Position numbers and translations under genes: made by a program
In this document: positions 61,198 to 64,000 of the stretch, piece after piece
How the letters are laid out: each line of letters opens with the position of its first letter
Numbering within the stretch: the stretch's first letter is position 1
Source of the DNA: Rhodopseudomonas palustris
GTDB lineage: Bacteria > Pseudomonadota > Alphaproteobacteria > Rhizobiales > Xanthobacteraceae
DNA: 64,000 bases
Reading direction: 5' to 3'
NCBI RefSeq assembly: GCF_034479375.1
Contig: NZ_CP140155.1
Location: forward strand, 3,162,001 to 3,226,000
The notes under the pieces: model-generated
The model's input: the letters and a program-made list of their open reading frames with translations, nothing else
What the model was told of the DNA's origin: nothing
The model's database searches: none

Positions 61198-62994
<1,797 letters not shown>

Positions 62995-63065
62995 CCTTGG
63001 TTCCTCCGTTGAACGACGTTCTTCCCGAGCTCCGGGTTGATCCCGGATCTGCTTCTCATCGCCGT

Positions 63066-63395
63066 TCACACCGTTCGGAAAACCGCAACGGCGACGAGCA
63101 ACGACAACAACGTGCCGAGCCACAGGCTCGACACTTCGACTCCTTCTCCGATCGGCAGCATGACCAGCGGATCGGTCCCGACCACCGCGATCCACACCAG
63201 ATGGATCACCGCGGCGAGGATCAGCGAAACGAACAGCCGGTCACCGCGCGTAGTCGGGATCCGCAGCACACCGACGCGCTCGACCTCGGGATAGGCCACC
63301 GCGAGCCAGGTCATGGTTCCGAGCGTGCCGGCGAGCGCCACGAAGAAGATCGCGGTCGGCCAGGTCCACGCCATCCATGCGAAGTGATCCATCAT
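63066..63395 (-). CDS. glpU: DUF2160 small membrane protein (GlpU type)
   Basis: A 109-residue protein with three hydrophobic helices, N-terminus MMDHFAWMAWTWPTAIFFVALAGTLGTMTWLAV, the conserved GVLRIPTTRGDRLFVSLILAAVIHLVWIAVVG, and a C-terminal helix. DUF2160 proteins accompany the GlpPQ permeases and are called GlpU; their role in glycerol uptake is unknown. It lies between the permease and binding-protein genes, seven bases after the permease stop codon. Confidence 0.9.
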   Translation of the reverse strand: MMDHFAWMAWTWPTAIFFVALAGTLGTMTWLAVAYPEVERVGVLRIPTTRGDRLFVSLILAAVIHLVWIAVVGTDPLVMLPIGEGVEVSSLWLGTLLSLLVAVAVFRTV

Positions 63396-63402
63396 GATCT
63401 CC

Positions 63403-64000
63403 CTACACCCGACCGAGCGCGAAGCCGCGCGCGATGTAGTTGCGGACGAACCAGATCACCAGCGCGCCCGGAATGATGGTGAGCACGCCGGCGGCGGCGA
63501 GCAGCCCCCAATCCATGCCGGCCGCCGACACCGTGCGGGTCATCACCGCCGAGATCGGCTTGGCGTTGACCGACGTCAGCGTCCGCGCCAGCAGCAATTC
63601 GACCCAGGAAAACATGAAGCAGAAGAACGCCGCGACGCCGATGCCGCTGGCGATCAGCGGCATCAGAATCTTGACGAAGAAGCGCGGGAACGAATAGCCG
63701 TCGAGGAATGCGGTCTCGTCGATCTCGCGCGGCACGCCGGAGACGAAGCCCTCGAGAATCCACACCGCCAGCGGCACGTTGAACAGGCAGTGCGCCAGCG
63801 CCACCGCCCACGGCGTGTCGAACAGATTGATCGCCGAATATAGGTTGAAGAACGGCAGCGCGTAGACCGCGGCCGGCGCCATCCGGTTCGACAGCAGCCA
63901 GAAGAACAGGTGCTTGTCGCCGAGAAAGCGGTAGCGCGAGAACGCGTAGGCCGCCGGCAGCGCGAACGAGATCGACAGCACGGTGTTGATGACGACGTAT
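63403..64000 (-). CDS. glpQ: Glycerol ABC transporter permease (GlpQ type), 5' end outside window
   Basis: The C-terminal 198 residues of a binding-protein-dependent permease. The coupling EAA motif is visible as VPREIDETAFLDGYSFPRFFVKILMPLIASG, with transmembrane helices before and after; the gene continues past base 64000. Position next to the DUF2160 gene and the GlpV-type binding protein supports the glycerol permease assignment; otherwise it would be a general MalG-type permease. Confidence 0.9.
   Translation of the reverse strand, partial: YVVINTVLSISFALPAAYAFSRYRFLGDKHLFFWLLSNRMAPAAVYALPFFNLYSAINLFDTPWAVALAHCLFNVPLAVWILEGFVSGVPREIDETAFLDGYSFPRFFVKILMPLIASGIGVAAFFCFMFSWVELLLARTLTSVNAKPISAVMTRTVSAAGMDWGLLAAAGVLTIIPGALVIWFVRNYIARGFALGRV

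Overview
The window is high-GC (mid-60s percent by eye) alphaproteobacterial chromosome. Protein sequences and gene content point to the Nitrobacteraceae (Rhodopseudomonas/Bradyrhizobium type): a MarR/OmpR/kinase operon resembling PetP-PetR next to ilvE, a long-form isocitrate lyase divergent from a RamB/ScfR-type regulator, a GlpV-GlpU-GlpQ glycerol ABC transporter, and many palindromic intergenic repeats. The species is inferred, not proven. No rRNA, tRNA, CRISPR array, prophage or replication origin was seen.

Layout. 1-3.8 kb: 3' end of uvrB, an orphan lower-GC lipoprotein gene behind a long inverted repeat, and an IS481-family element whose right end cuts into the tail of a thioredoxin-like [2Fe-2S] ferredoxin gene. 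4-9.2 kb: thiolase, a Lys/Ala-rich basic protein, several small conserved proteins and a tandem pair of MaoC-type hot-dog proteins. 9.3-12.5 kb: ychF, pth, rplY, ubiK. 12.7-18.3 kb: dienelactone hydrolase, then the overlapping chain lgt / MidA-type methyltransferase / laccase-domain protein, a lipoprotein and prs. 18.6-25.6 kb: a RibH2-like protein lacking the usual catalytic histidine, a YbjN protein, proC, the PetP/PetR/histidine-kinase set and ilvE. 25.8-37.6 kb: mutL, arfB, two M16 peptidases, a secreted protein, lspA, ileS (with a lower-GC internal segment), an acyltransferase and ribF. 37.7-43.1 kb: RNase T2, small exported proteins, and a probable Zur-controlled unit of a histidine-rich membrane protein and a ZnuD-like TonB receptor. 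43.2-48.2 kb: GNAT, MscS channel, Nudix, metallophosphoesterase and small proteins. 48.2-52.2 kb: aceA, ramB-like regulator and a RelB/YafQ-type toxin-antitoxin pair. 52.3-64 kb: MltB-type lytic transglycosylase, a five-gene branched-chain amino-acid-type ABC transporter, an old yellow enzyme and the 3' part of a glycerol ABC operon.

The content is mostly housekeeping and metabolic genes in short operons. The most unusual signals are regulatory or structural: about twenty intergenic palindromic elements in at least four families (three different families sit at the three intergenic junctions of the liv operon, and one supplies a Shine-Dalgarno), the hairpin over the lipoprotein start, the missing histidine in the RibH-like protein, the compositional patch in the ileS editing domain, and a candidate Zur box. 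I did not find a clearly new multi-gene defence or biosynthetic system.
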